Source of the DNA: Bagarius yarrelli
Lineage: Eukaryota; Chordata; Actinopteri; Siluriformes; Sisoridae
Reading direction: 5' to 3'
Assembly (NCBI GenBank): GCA_005784505.1
Contig: VCAZ01000027.1
Coordinates: 3,699,765 to 3,763,764, forward strand
Length of the DNA: 64,000 bases
The position numbers and the translations under genes are program-made. The notes beneath the pieces were generated by a model. The model was not told the origin of the DNA, made no database searches, and saw only the letters and a list, made by a program, of their open reading frames with translations. Position 1 is the stretch's first letter. The number at the start of each line of letters is the position of its first letter. Shown one piece after another: positions 22,420 through 35,381 of the stretch.

Positions 22420-25407
22420 CACACAAAGCCAGCTTTTTCTTTTTAAAGTTTTTTGATGGTTTACAGCCTAAGAAAGTACTAAAACCCGTTTAGGTCCACA
22501 TAATAAGGATTTTTTAAACTGCAAATAGGATACTTAAAAACTCATCAACATATATACTGTAAATATAAGGGGAAAAAGTTGCTTAATTCACATCTCACCT
22601 TTCAATTAATGAATTATCTGACTCTACAACTGCTCTAAAAATTAAATGTACAGCATTAAAATCACATTATATTTTCTGTCCTGTTGACTGTTCAGGAAAA
22701 CAGCATGGTCGAATATGAGTATTTGAAATACACTAGGAAAATAATTGATATTTCTATAGAGGAATTAAGCATAAGCTGGAAAATAAGAATGGAACTGAAT
22801 CCTGATGAATCCTAAACAGGCAATTTAAGCTTCAGATCTGCCCTGCATACTAAGCAAGTTCCTTTTATGACTTTTAGATAAACTTAACTGCAAAAGTGTT
22901 TAAAAGTTTCAGGATTGCTCAAATAGGTAGAAAATGTGATCTGTCTATCATATGTATGATTATATAATTGTTTGTTAACTATTAATATGCTGTTTCTCTT
23001 TTACCATTTGTCCAGATTTTGGATATTTTGATATTAAATGCATATCAATCATCTGTGATAAACATTCACCCTATAGATGAAACCTTATTGTTTCAGAAAG
23101 AGGGTTTACTCAGGTAAAATATTTTCCTTTCCGGCAATTGCTTAAGTGTTAAGCTAGAAACTTCAGATTCTAAAGAAGCTCTTATACAGCTGTGTTAACA
23201 GTCACCTTGTGCAGAGAAGTTTTGTACAATTATTTTCTGCACATAAAATGCAAAATGACGATGAACAAATATGAACAAGTAGAGTAATCCAGCAAACTGA
23301 TAAACTGTTAAAAAATTTATAAATAAAACAGATTGTCAAGCAGGGGAATCATCATTCAAATCTATGACAGGCTGGTGTTTCCAGTGACGTGCCATGATAT
23401 ATTGAGCACTCATTTAGTCACGAAAGCATGCTTATGTAACTTCATTAAGAACTTGAAACTAGCCAATGAAGAGCTCTGTGCAGCTGACTCTTCTCTTGCA
23501 AGTTATGCTAAAAATATTAATCTAAAACACTCTAATTTGCTTTTTCTTAGACAGCTGCAAAACCATGCTACTATACAGAGCGAATTAATACAATTTTGTT
23601 TTAAACTATTATTTATTTTTTTTATTTACACACCAAAAAGGTCACTTTGTGTAATCTTATGCTATGTCACTATATTAAAAAACCATACAATGTTGGGTTC
23701 TGTGTAGAACTTAGTGAGCTCAGTGCACCAAATTGCCAACACATAATTTCTGCATTTCTCAACCTAGTCATAATTATTTAAATTTAAAGATTTAAAATGC
23801 ATTTAAGTGCTTTTTTGTTAAAAAGTACCTTTAATTTTATATAAAATAAATTTACCAACCATCGTGCTGCCCCGTCACCATTTTTACTTCTTAAAAATAC
23901 ATTTTAAATTACACAAAGGTGATTTACTTAACTAATGCCTTGAGAGTGTATGATTTCAGACACTTGCATTACGCACATGTCTTGACCATGTTTGCTAGGT
24001 ACTAAGCACTACATACCACAAACACCCTTCACGTCATTTTGCTTAGCAAAAGCTCTGAGCTGGGTGTGAATGTCACTCACAACTTTACACTTTGTCACCC
24101 ATTTTTCTGGGTAAAACCCATCAACTTCAAGAACTGACTGTTTACCTGCTGCTTAATATACCCCACCTTTTGACAGATTCCATATTAATGAGATCAGTGA
24201 TCTGTGGTTTTAATTTTATAGCTAATTGGTGCACCCTGGTGTAAAAACCTATAATTAACTAATTATAATTAACTAGTCAAATCTTTGCACACTGCTGTGC
24301 AGTACATAGAATTTTATAACACATTTATTTGACCTCCAGAACGACTGCACATTAAATATGATTATATTCATAATTTCTGTAGTAAAATGTGGTAAGAAAA
24401 ATAAAAGCATTTTTTTCTTTTATACTTGAAATGACTTCAAATGTTTTTGAATATGGCACTGGGATAAACACTGGTGTTCCTATATTTTAATGTACTTTAA
24501 ACAAAAAGTTATTTTTACCAGGTCCTACACTCAGCCAGGGAAAAGGTCTCTGTTGCACAAAAAGGCCTACAATCGCAATCTCAGTCTTTCACTTAGTTAA
24601 ATCCTCCTCAAAACCCACAGGCTTTCAGCAGTCTCCGATGTTCACCCCAAGCTGCTAGGAGGCAAACTACTTTAAATGAAATGAATTACTCTGATACCCA
24701 AATGTCTGCTTATATTCTCTAACACAAAAGTGCCTAAAACTATTTCAACATTAAACAATCTTACCATCATATTTAATCAAATCCAAATTCCCAAAGTCAA
24801 AAAAGTTTACTTCATGCAAAATGTATAACACAATATTATACAACAGAACCCCACAGGCAATTAGTGGCAGACGACCAAAATGTGCTATTATAAAAATAGC
24901 AGTTCTTAGAAATAATCACATTTGTTTTGTTTAAATTATATAAAATTATTCTAAAATTTTGGATGTCAATCAAATAAAATCTTTGTCCTAAGTAATTCAT
25001 ATAATTATAGAATTGTGACTGCACAAGTAGGGTAGTAATTTAGGAGGTGAAAATACTGTAAAATTACATACATAAACAAAGAACATTTAACATTTTCATC
25101 CTGCCTTACATTTACAAGCCAGGGTGGAAGCCAGTGGCGGCTTCCTGCATGCGTGATTCATTTTCAGTTTTGGCCGCCTGTAAGTGCTTTGGGACGGGGG
25201 TGGGGGCTATGGCAGCACCAGCTACTCATTGCGAGTACGAATGATGCATGCATGTTTTAATTCAGAGTCTCCAAAAGTCCCCATTTAAACCAGGAAGAGA
25301 GGATAGATTTGTTGCTAATTGCTTTTTTGAAAATGTGTCACCAGAGGAGTCTGAAGTTGGCAACAATTGTATGTAAAGCTGTAAACTTTCGAAAGGGAAG
25401 TGATTTT

Positions 25408-25507
25408 GAGCTCTAATTGGTTTGCTCCAAAATTTCTAATTGGTTTACTCCTAAATTTTGCTCCAAAATTTAGGGGTTGAGCTCTACTTGGTTTGCTCCA
25501 AAATTTC
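25408..25507. repeat. Short tandem duplication, about 70-bp period
   Basis: tgagctctaattggtttgct plus ccaaaattt at 25407-25435 recurs with one change at 25478-25506. A degenerate partial unit sits between them. Confidence 0.7.
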
Positions 25508-26239
25508 ATTTTGTGTGCCAAACATCCCACTTTTGTTAGTGAAACAATACTGTTTTTATATTTTTGACCTCATCTGATTGGAACATCGCGATGTAATTCA
25601 TGCCTTTTATTGTTTCCCCTAGTGGACAACATCAGTATTAGTCTCTCATCACTAAAGCCCAATATAAGTGGCTAAATCGTTTAAATGATTACCTAGACTA
25701 ATTAATCACTTATAATAAACACACGTTTAAATTCTTTTATTCATTGCATTTTATAACAGCTGACTATGAAATTCACATTTTCAATACTTTAGCCAGCAGT
25801 AATGATACATCATCATTACTGTCTATTTATAGTACTTCTGTAAGACTTAACAGTTTGCTTTTTCTTTTTTAAATATTGTAGCACCACCACTGATGGGATG
25901 GATCTGTATGTACTGTATGTATGTGGCATACACTTATAGGTGTCATGAAGCTGTACCGAGTCATAGACGCTTGTTCCTGCATAGGAATGATTGCAAGCAA
26001 TCACCCCAAAGGCTACAACTACCCTGATACAAATCATGGACTTGCTGGACAAACTGCACTCACCATACAGTGCAAACACAAACCATAATTTCCCCTGACA
26101 CAAGTGAAAAGGATTGTTTATGGTAACCTTGTAATCAACCTGCCTGGCAGCTCCACCATTAACCACTATAAGAAGGCGAGTACAATCTGGAATGAAATGG
26201 GGGGGGGGTGCCTCTGATGGAGCACGACGCCGGCCCTGC

Positions 26240-26690
26240 CATCTTCCTCTCATCACCCGTTTTCAAGGAGCGCAATTTCCATTTCAGTCGGATTACACCT
26301 TTTAATGTATCACAAGCATTAAGTGGAAGGGAGAAAGGGGGATAGGAAGAAAAAAAAAATCAGCTTCTCACACGCTTCCATTTCAAACGGCGTATTCGAG
26401 CCTTTGAGTGAAGAGGAGTAGATGAGTACCACCGCAATTAAAATCAAAAGCCTGGCACGGGAAAACAGTGGCCTGCAATAACCCTTTGTGTGCCACTAAA
26501 CAGATGGGACAACATGGACAGCTGAAATTGGGTTAAATGTGATGAGACATTACCCGAAATGTGCGTGCGTGTGTGTGTGTGTGTGTGCGTGTGTGTGAAG
26601 AGTGCGTCACCTCAGCGCAAGGAGATCCCGCGCTAATTACAGCGCAAGCGCACATCAGACACGTACAGAGCGTGTAATCTCGTTAAAGCG
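26240..26690. promoter_or_regulatory. Candidate conserved non-coding block
   Basis: Two non-repetitive sub-blocks (about 26255-26330 and 26380-26690) flank a small (GT)n tract at 26571-26597. The right one includes gcgctaattacagcgcaagcgcac and is richer in CpG than the surrounding desert. Confidence 0.33.
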
Positions 26691-26943
26691 TTGCTATGAT
26701 TATATAAAAACGGTTCAATAATGATGCATAGTCTTTTCAGTATTGTTTTCTTTCTTTTTGTGGAAAGAAGAAAAAACAACGTGACCATTTCTCTTCTGCT
26801 GTAATCATATTGAAACGCTGCTGGTTTCCTCTTTGTTGCATCGCCACATAACGACCCTTTTTTTCAAACTGGTTAAGGCTGATTATATTTATGCGTCTGG
26901 AAATCATACTGCACAGGATTCTCTGGCTGTCCTTCACGAACAA

Positions 26944-26946
<3 letters not shown>

Positions 26947-26980
<34 letters not shown>
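26947..26980. repeat. (CA)n microsatellite
   Basis: Uninterrupted CA dinucleotides. Confidence 0.9.
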
Positions 26981-26982
<2 letters not shown>

Positions 26983-28879
26983 GTCCTCTGTGTGTTGACT
27001 TTCCAGGGACATTATCAATGCAGCCAATTCATGCAAACGTATAAATTACAGTTTTCATCACAAGGTCCAAAATGTCAGTACCCCACATTCACAGACCACC
27101 CCCAACACACACGCATACAGACACTTCTTACTTTTGAATGATGCGTCTGAATTATATGATCGTGCTCTGCATTAATACACGTGTTTGTATAATCCATTGT
27201 TTATTCATTATTTCTGAGTCGTTTCTGAAATTATGTAAAGTAATATCTACCCAAAATTCAGAGTTTAATCAGTTTTGCCACTTTTTTGTTCATGCAATCC
27301 AAATAGCACTAGGTTTCTAAAAGGAGAGCCAAAGAAAATAAAACGTCAAACGAGATTACAGAAAAGATTACAAGATTAAGGGAGGGAAAGGCATGGGTAA
27401 GTATAGGATAGAAAAACATGAATAAAATTAGTCAAAGTTTTGCAGCACAAACTTTTGCAGAGGTACCGCAGAATCACTGCTTGCAAGGTACAAACTACAA
27501 GCAAAAATCAGAATAGTTACACGTTACATGTTACATCACAAACATGTTTTAAATGTATTAAACAGAGGACAAGCACACACTTACTATTTATAACATCTGT
27601 AAAACTGGGGCCCATACTAGCAGTTTACACGTCACATCGCAGTTTTTCATTTGAAGCGAATGGGTTATGTATATGTAATGTTAAATCATAGCTTTGGCAG
27701 TATGTACTGTACATACAGAGAGAAATTAACAACAGGAATCAAAGTCTGCTAAGTATATTTTACCACAAAAATACAACTGATTTGCATAGCGTGTAGTTTA
27801 AAACCTTTTTTATAATATTACTTTAAATATTAATATATAATTTTGGCTGTATTATAATACCATATTACAATTACATCATATTATTGATTTTCTAAGTATT
27901 TGCATGCTAAAAGATATTATACATTTATTGAGTTCACAGGATGACACATGCACATAAACTGATCGTCTTTTACACACCTGTTTAATACATTAATTGTGAA
28001 TACAAATGTTTCATAAAATAATTTATCTTCTTTAAATAGGGATGTCAGGTTTTATACAATTAAAAACTGCAAAAAAATACTATTAGTTTTACTATGATGT
28101 ACTTATTACTAATAATATTTGCTTTCCAATATTGCAATGCTTTGACTTGTTAAAAGAGAAGAGAAATGGCATTTCGATTCCTCTTTATGTTTGCACATAT
28201 GGTGGCATTGACGAAGGACCTTAAACCTTGAAAAACCATAGCAAAGTCTTTTCTGTGCTAGATTATATATAAACACTAACCCCCTTGTTCCTAATTACAC
28301 AATTCAAAGCAAAAGAAAGTGTTTGATGTTTTTTTCAGTTATAAATAAAGTTACTTACATTCAGTTCTTGTGTGCACTTTTTTCTTGCCCATCTCATCCA
28401 GATTAAAACTTCTGTTCCAGATTTGATCTCGATCTTACTCTTATAATAACTTTACTACTTATTTTTATGTGTGTATTTGTGAAGGAGGTCTGGGGTGCAC
28501 TTAGTGTTCTAGTTTATCCGAAGATATTTATTTGCGTTTAGGTCAGCGCTAAGTACAGAACCCCAGCCGCACTGAACAATTTTGGGCCTTAGATTACCAG
28601 GGACGGTTTGAAATTCATTTTACCATCTAGTTTTTAGAACAGAGAAGAGTCTTGATGCCTTCCTTGCACATCAGATGATAGCAGAACAATCAAGTATACT
28701 TATGAGAATAAGTAGCCTGACTAACCTGAAAGAAAGCAGCACATTGATACCACCGATGATAGCAAACCAAAAAATATCTCATGGAGTAATTCACCTTTTA
28801 ACCTACAAATAACACTTTTTCAGCATGTGAAAAAGAAATATTTCATCTTATTTATTCAACTAAGCAGTTTATACTTAAA

Positions 28880-28972
28880 GACCTTACTCGACTGCCCAGC
28901 AGTGACAGCTTGGTGGTCTTGAGTAGTGAAATTATCAGTCTAACACCTTAACCGCTGAGCTTCCAATAATCT
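28880..28972 (-). repeat. Partial tRNA-derived SINE
   Basis: The stretch cccagcagtgacagcttggtgg ... caccttaaccgctgagct matches the reverse complement of the SINE head seen at 60490-60580. Only the head third remains. Confidence 0.5.
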
Positions 28973-29683
28973 ATAAAAGCTATATATTTCATCACTACGA
29001 GAATTTTTTTTTAATCTGGACACCACACATTCACATCCAATAACAATCACTCTACATCCACAAGGGACAAAATTCAGGTGTCAAAAGCTGTAACTTTATT
29101 TGACTTTTTGTTTTAGCGTGTATTCAGCCTATAGTATAATAGTTTCTTCTCTTTATCCAACATTGTGCCTCTTCACTTCAATCAGACTCTTTAGTCTTTT
29201 ACATTTAAAACTTTTCTTTAAAAAGCGCTCTGTGAAAGACTGCTATAGAAAAATTTACTATATTCTACACAACCCTGTGACCATTTATGCTTTCATTATT
29301 GGGCGAAATCATGTAGAACTGCATAGCAATCAGCGGTGCCCCACTATTTAATAATATCCTTGTAAAGATCAGAAAATGCAACAGCACAGCCACATACAAC
29401 ACCATTTTTTTCTTTCAATATTCAAACAATGTGAAATTGTGTAGAATGCCCGGCATGAGTTATCTTTCAGTATAGCAATCCACTCTCTCGCTTATAAGTT
29501 TATACACACATGGGCCTGTTTATGATGCCTTACTGACATCTTGTGGCTGCTGTAACCAAGAGTATTGTAATCCCTCTGTCTATACTCTGTCAATGTCACT
29601 GTTCTCTTTTTAGGTACAGTATTAGAGGATTGCTTAGATACACACAAGGCAGTAATGTGTCTATAAATTAAACATACCTTTTG

Positions 29684-29815
<132 letters not shown>

Positions 29816-30136
29816 TACTGGGATACTATTTTCTTTTTAGTATATCAATAATGTATAATTTATTAAACATCGGAGCCTTTCAGGGTAAATTGCCCCAAGT
29901 ATAGGGCAAAAAGGCCCACTGGAGGCTTATTTATTATTAATTGATAATGAAGAAATAAGTAAAACACAAAAATTGGCAATAGATACAATAGGTTACCAAA
30001 GAAGCTTAGAATAGATTACCCTTTCTGTAGTTCACTCCGACGTTGTGTCAAGTGACTATTCAGATGAATGCGGAGCAGGCCCGAGACATAAGCAAACTAA
30101 GCTAAAAGTACACGAAATGACAGAATTTTAAAAATA

Positions 30137-31592
30137 CACTGCCCAAAAAAATAAAGGGAACACTAAAATAACATCCTAGATTTGAATGAATGAAATATTC
30201 TTATTAAATACTTTGTTCTTTACATAGTTGAATGTGCTGACAACAAAATCACACAAAAACTATCAATGAAAATCAAATTTATTAACCCATGGAGGTCTGG
30301 ATTTGGAGTCACACTCAAAATTGAAGTGGAAAAACACACTACAGGCTGATCCAACTTTGATGTAATGTCTCTAAAACAAGTCAAAATGAAGCTCAGTAGT
30401 GTGTGTGGCCTCCACGTGCCTGTATGACCTCCCTACAATGCCTGGGCATGCTCCTGATGAGGTGGCAGATGGTCTCCTGAGGGATCTCCTCCCAGACCTG
30501 GACTAAAGCATCCACCAACTCCTGGACAGTCTGTGGTGCAACGTGGCGTTGGTGGATGGAGCGAGACATGATGTGCCAGATGTGCTCAATTGGATTCAGG
30601 TCTGGGGAACGGGCGGGCCAGTCCATAGCATCAATGCCTTCGTCTTGCAGGAACTGCTGACACACTCCAGCCACATGAGGTCTAGCATTGTCTTGCATTA
30701 GGAGGAACCCAGGGGCAACCGCACCAGCATATGGTCTCACAAGGGGTCTGAGGATCTCATATCGGTACCTAATGGCAGTCAGGCTACCTCTGGCGAGCAC
30801 ATGGAGGGCTGTGCGGCCCTCCAAAGAAATGCCACCCCACACCATTACTGACCCACTGCCAAACCGGTCATGCTGGAGGACGTTGCAGGCAGCAGAACGT
30901 TCTCCACGGCATCTCCAGACTCTGTCACGTCTGTCACATGTGCTCAGTGTGAACCTGCTTTCATCTGTGAGGAGCACAGGGCGCCAGTGGCGAATTGCCA
31001 ATCTTGGTGTTCTTGGTGTTGGGGCTGTAAGCACAACCCCCACCTGTGGACAGGCCCTCATACCACCCTTATGGAGTCTGTTTCTGACCGTTTAAGCAGA
31101 CACATGCACATTTGTGGCTGCTGGAGGTCATTTTGCAGGGCTCTGGCAAGTGCTCCTCATGTTCCTCCTTGCCACAAAGGCGGAGTGTAGCGGTCCTGCT
31201 GTTGGGTTGTTTGCCCTCCTACGGCCTCCTCCACGTCTCCTGATATACTGGCCTGCTCCTGGTAGCGACTCCATGCTCTGGACACTACGCTGACAGACAC
31301 AGCAAACCTTCTTGCCACAGCTCGCATTGATGTGCCGTCCTGGATGAGCTGCACTACCTGAGCCACTTGTGTGGGTTGTAGACTCCGTCTCATGCTACCA
31401 CTAGAGTGAAAGCACCGCCAGCATTCAAAAGTGACCAAAACATCAGCCAGAAAGCAGAGGAACTGAGAAGTGGTCTGTGGTCACCACCTGCAGAACCACT
31501 CCTTTATTGGGGGTGTCTTGCTAATTGCCTATAATTTCCACCTGTTGTCTATTCCATTTGCACAACAGCATGTGAAATTGATTGTCAATCAC
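30137..31592 (-). mobile_element. Tc1-like transposon, right end lost
   Basis: The left terminus cactgcccaaaaaaataaag, followed by ggaacact, starts at 30137 right after a TA dinucleotide (30135-30136), the Tc1/mariner target. The terminus wording is that of a widespread fish and lamprey Tc1 family. Element-like sequence continues to about 31592 ('gtgaaattgattgtcaatca'), where similarity to the family stops. The mirror terminus and second TA are not found downstream, so the right end has been deleted or replaced. It contains a broken transposase gene. Confidence 0.85.
30393..31438 (-). pseudogene. Tc1-like transposase pseudogene
   Basis: The N-terminal part (31157-31438) carries the helix-turn-helix region, with [19 protein letters not shown] then [13 protein letters not shown]. 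The catalytic part (30393-31061) carries all three DDE positions: LLTDESRF, LLMQDNARPHVAG and SPDLNPIEHIW, with MVWGGIS between them. Between the two blocks (about 31062-31156) the reading frame changes at least twice and two stops occur. A stretch between the motif VVLTA and IRHWRP is shortened relative to the family as I know it. The catalytic half is nearly intact, so the copy is fairly young but dead. Confidence 0.85.
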
Positions 31593-31990
31593 ATGGTCAG
31601 GCTCAATGTGAATCTGGAACCTCATCCTGGTAACACGGATACCATGTGTTTTCAGATCCTGTGTGAGAATCTGAGTGCGTGCACTTTAATCCATAACTAG
31701 AGGCAATTTACTGTAACTGATGCACTAGTGGAACCCTAAGGAATTCCGCCTGGACAACATGCAGAATTCCACCCTCACAGTAACTTGAGACCCTGGAGCT
31801 GTGAGCAACAGTCTGACCTGCTGCATCACTATGCTAACCTGGTTCAGCGAAACATTTTTATTCTAAAATAGAAACAAAACTCTTAAATGAATGAAAACCC
31901 TTTTATAATCCAAACTAGTTTTTTGCTCACTTAGACAAACTTAGACAAACACAGAGAGTTTAATCACTTACATTTTGTCTCTCTCTCTAT

Positions 31991-31991
<1 letters not shown>

Positions 31992-32043
<52 letters not shown>

Positions 32044-32064
32044 AAACACACACACACACACACA
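31992..32064. repeat. (CA)n microsatellite
   Basis: CA dinucleotides preceded by a short (TC)n run and broken once by cccaaa at about 32041. Confidence 0.9.
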
Positions 32065-32689
32065 GCTGTCACCTGGCATGCAGTTGAGTCATATTTCCCA
32101 AAGCTGCATGTGTTAAACAGAATCATCTGCCAGGTCTTGTCTCCTGACAATATATCTCTGACAGCAGTTCCTATATTAATCAGAGACTCAACCTAAGTAC
32201 TGTTTTGTTCTGTCCCCTAAAGTAAGCTGATTTAATATAATAAGTTTAGTGTTTCAAATTTTGACATAGACAATACAAACAATATGATGTTGTAATCAAT
32301 AATAATAAGATAAAAAAAAAATAATAGAAAAAAATAATAAGATAAAAATTCAAGTGTCAGAGATAAGGCACAAAAAGGGATCGTAAGATTCAGCAGAACT
32401 ATTCAACCAGGAAGCAGGGATCAAGAATGTCGGCTCTGGCTACCCATGACCACTGCTCTGGTCCATATCCCTCCCAGTCTACCAGATATTTGAGTCAACC
32501 ACTCCAACACCACCCCTCTGGATAGCAAATGGCCCAATGTACTGGGGACTTCGGCTATAGCTAGGCAGTCAGGAGACTTGCTGGTAGTAGGGGGTGGAGG
32601 AGCATCTGGCATTGAAAAAGGCTTTGAAGAAGTATAAGTATATTCAATTCATTGTGCAAGGTACATGTACAGAGCCAATGAATGCATGC

Positions 32690-32890
32690 ATTTTCACATA
32701 TCCCATCTTAGTAAGTTGGGGTCAGAGCGCAGGGTCAGCTATGATGCAGCGCCCCTGGAGCAGGAGGGGTTAAGGGTCTTGCTCAAGGACCCAACAGTGG
32801 TTGACTTGCCGGAGGTGGGGCTTGAACCCAGGTGTTTCTGGTCTTCAGATTAACAACAACTCAGCACCTTAACCATTTGAGCCACCCTGC
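32690..32890 (-). repeat. tRNA-derived SINE, second type
   Basis: The minus strand starts ggtggctcaaatggttaagg and has the Pol III B-box-like gggttcaagcc. It then has cactgttgggtccttgagca and cccttaacccctcctgctcc. The head resembles the other SINEs here, but the distal part (gggtcagagcgcagggtcagc on plus) differs, so it is a separate subfamily. Confidence 0.65.
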
Positions 32891-33239
32891 CACCCTACCT
32901 GTTGACTGCAACCAGAATGCAAGTGAGGGAGTTTGATCTGGGAAGGTCTGTGACAGTCTACCTCAACATAGGTCCAGGTAGGTGTGGGATGGGTAGAGGT
33001 GTGAGCTTGCCTTGAAGTAACTGACAAGGAGTGCTAGTCCAAAACTTCCTAAAACGGCCTTCCTAAAAGATGCCTACTCCTTTGGGATCTTTACCTTGGT
33101 GGCGAGTTCAGGGCTTTCTATGTTCATGGACAAGATATGGAGAGTGGTTGTGAAAGGTAGAACAGTTTGCTGGATCTTACACAGGCAGTGTTCTTGACAG
33201 CTCTAACCCCATCTTTTGACTTTGCTGAAACTCCATCTG

Positions 33240-33990
33240 ACTGACGAGGATTGTTGAGTTAACCACGTTCGTCCAAAAATGACATCCAACACTTAAAATG
33301 ATTTAATTTCCTGGTGTAGTAACCCGACCAGGAGACACTGGATCACTCTTCTGTGCCCTAATAGTTTACCTTGGATAGTGTGGATCATCTGTGAGGATGT
33401 GTCAATGGGCTTTATATAATATAAAACTAAAACATAGTGCAAAGGTGTGATCACTTGTACCACTTGTAGCTTGGGATGAGAGAACCTGAAATGAACTCAC
33501 CATCAGGTGTGGAGTTCGGATAAGGCATACTGGCATTTGGTGACCAGTGCCCCCACAGTACAGGCATAGCCCACACGTTACGCTTTGAGTCCACTAAGCA
33601 GAAGAAATGCTGGAGGGGATGGCCCAGCTGGAGACTAGGCACTAGGAGTAGGAGTGGTGTCTGTCCGACAACCAGACAGTCTTTAAGAAATACAAATGGC
33701 TCGTTGGAGAAAGGTTTGCTAATTACAGAGTCGTCGGATTAGGTCGTTGCCAATATGCTGTGATGAGCGCAACCTCATTCCATCTGCTAGTGGCCACCAG
33801 AGTGCAGAAGCGCAGCGGGTAGTCACTCACAGTGGATTTCTTTGAAGAAAAAACAATTGAAAGAAATCGTTAGCTCACGTGTTGACTGACCAAAAACTCC
33901 CTTAAAATGCAGGCTTCAGGCAGCCGGTGACCCGGCTGGGCCGAAAGCCCAAAGAGATCATCAGATTGGCAATCTGGGTCTCCAGGATTG
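33240..33990 (-). mobile_element. Decayed Ty3/gypsy-type LTR retrotransposon fragment (gag and start of protease)
   Basis: On the minus strand, 33525-33566 encodes CLYCGGTGHQMPVC, an exact CX2CX4HX4C gag zinc knuckle. Upstream, about 33755-33845 encodes a gag-like stretch (VSDYPLRFCTLVATS then WNEVALITAYWQ). Downstream, about 33290-33395 reads like the spacer after the gypsy protease site (TIQGKLLGHRRVIQC). The frames are interrupted and no LTRs, reverse transcriptase or integrase were found, so this is a dead fragment. It is an ordinary host-genome retroelement relic. Confidence 0.65.
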
Positions 33991-35381
33991 GTCCCCACAG
34001 TAGCTCATGCCACTGGTGAGTAAATTACCATGGTATTGTCTTCTGTCAGAAATAATTTACAGAGAGGGCTTTGCAGATTTATCCAACAAGAAAAGCCATA
34101 ATGTTACTTACTGTTGATGATCTTTCGAAGACTGTATTCAAAAGTGAACCTAAAGTCTTCTGTGAAATATTTTAACAGTCATTTATTTTGATTTCAGCTT
34201 AAGTGTTTATTAATTCATTTAAAATAGCAATGTTAAAATCTGATTTTACAGCAATATTTCATATTATTTACACAAAAAAAACATTTTAAAGCTTGAGGTG
34301 AAAAGGTTCCACTTATCTGGACAGATAAAAACTAGCTGAAAAGTATGGAAACTAAGAACATGGAACATCTTAGTTATAAGTGTCATAACCTTTCAAAATT
34401 ATATTTGATAGACAAATAAGCTTTAAATAAAAAAAAAAAAAAACAGAAAAAATAATGACGAAAAGTATAATGCATCAAATATCCCTAATAAGTGTTCAAA
34501 TCTAACTATTGTATATATAGGATTAGCATGGTAGTATACAGTTCAAAAATTGTACATATATTTTATGCAGCACATTTATACAAGCACTATTTTTCAATAC
34601 CATTTGAAGCTAAATGTAAATAGTGTACTGATTCCCATGTTTATTTGCTTTAGATTCATTCGAAAAACAATAAAAACCAGTAGTCTTTACTTAAACTCAA
34701 GTTGGTTTTCCCTAACAAGAGCTCCGACTACTTCCAGACTTCCAGACAAGCTTATCTGGTTGAAGCTTGTTCATAAAGCTGGTTGAGCTGTAATGGGTTT
34801 GTAAATTGTAACATATAGTAACAATTTATGGTCATTATCTACCCCCATATTTTTATTGTTATTATTGTTATTCTATTATTGTATTATTTATTTTTATATT
34901 TTTATTATTATACATGAATAGTAGATAACAGTACAACTGAGCAAGTTTCACTTTCTTATCAGTAAAGCGAGCTATAACAATAAAACCAAAAAAATCTTTA
35001 ACATCATTTGTGCAATGATGGGCCCCACACCAACAACGTAACACACACCAAGTGATCCCATTTAATTCCTAATCTAAAGCTTTAAAATCTAAAGTATTAC
35101 AGTACTTAATTTATAACAAAATAGGCCAATCTCAATGTCGATCTAGCAAACAAACTTTCTTATATAGCAGTAATTAATAAGATTCTCAAACTTTGGCAAA
35201 CTTATTAGCCAGAATCCTCAATTTAAACTCAGTTATGGTTATTTTTCTCTGTATCTTGCACTGTCAAGGTTGCCCTCTAGATAAGAACAGAAAGATGTTA
35301 ATGTGTATCAATTAAAATACTTACTGTCTTAAAGTTATAATTAAGGACATCAACAAATTTCATTCTGCATTTAGATACATA

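Larger units (their letters stand above)
31593..35381. other. Intergenic, mobile-element rich, 3' flank of tmem182
   Basis: L2-like wording at 31735-31850 (acatgcagaattccaccctc), (CA)n at 31992-32064, a SINE at 32690-32890, and a gypsy remnant at 33240-33990. From 34030 to 35381 the DNA is AT-rich; TTTATT copies at 34848-34915 (AATAAA on the minus strand) could serve tmem182 as poly(A) signals. No gene is visible. Confidence 0.45.

Noticed and set aside
23333..23707. 124-aa plus-strand frame
   Set aside because: No motif, no splice context, and composition like the surrounding AT-rich DNA; likely chance.
25816..26256. 146-aa minus-strand frame
   Set aside because: No recognisable domain; overlaps a G-run and enhancer-like sequence.
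30688..31190. Plus-strand frames of 135 and 106 aa
   Set aside because: Antisense shadows of the Tc1 transposase coding strand.
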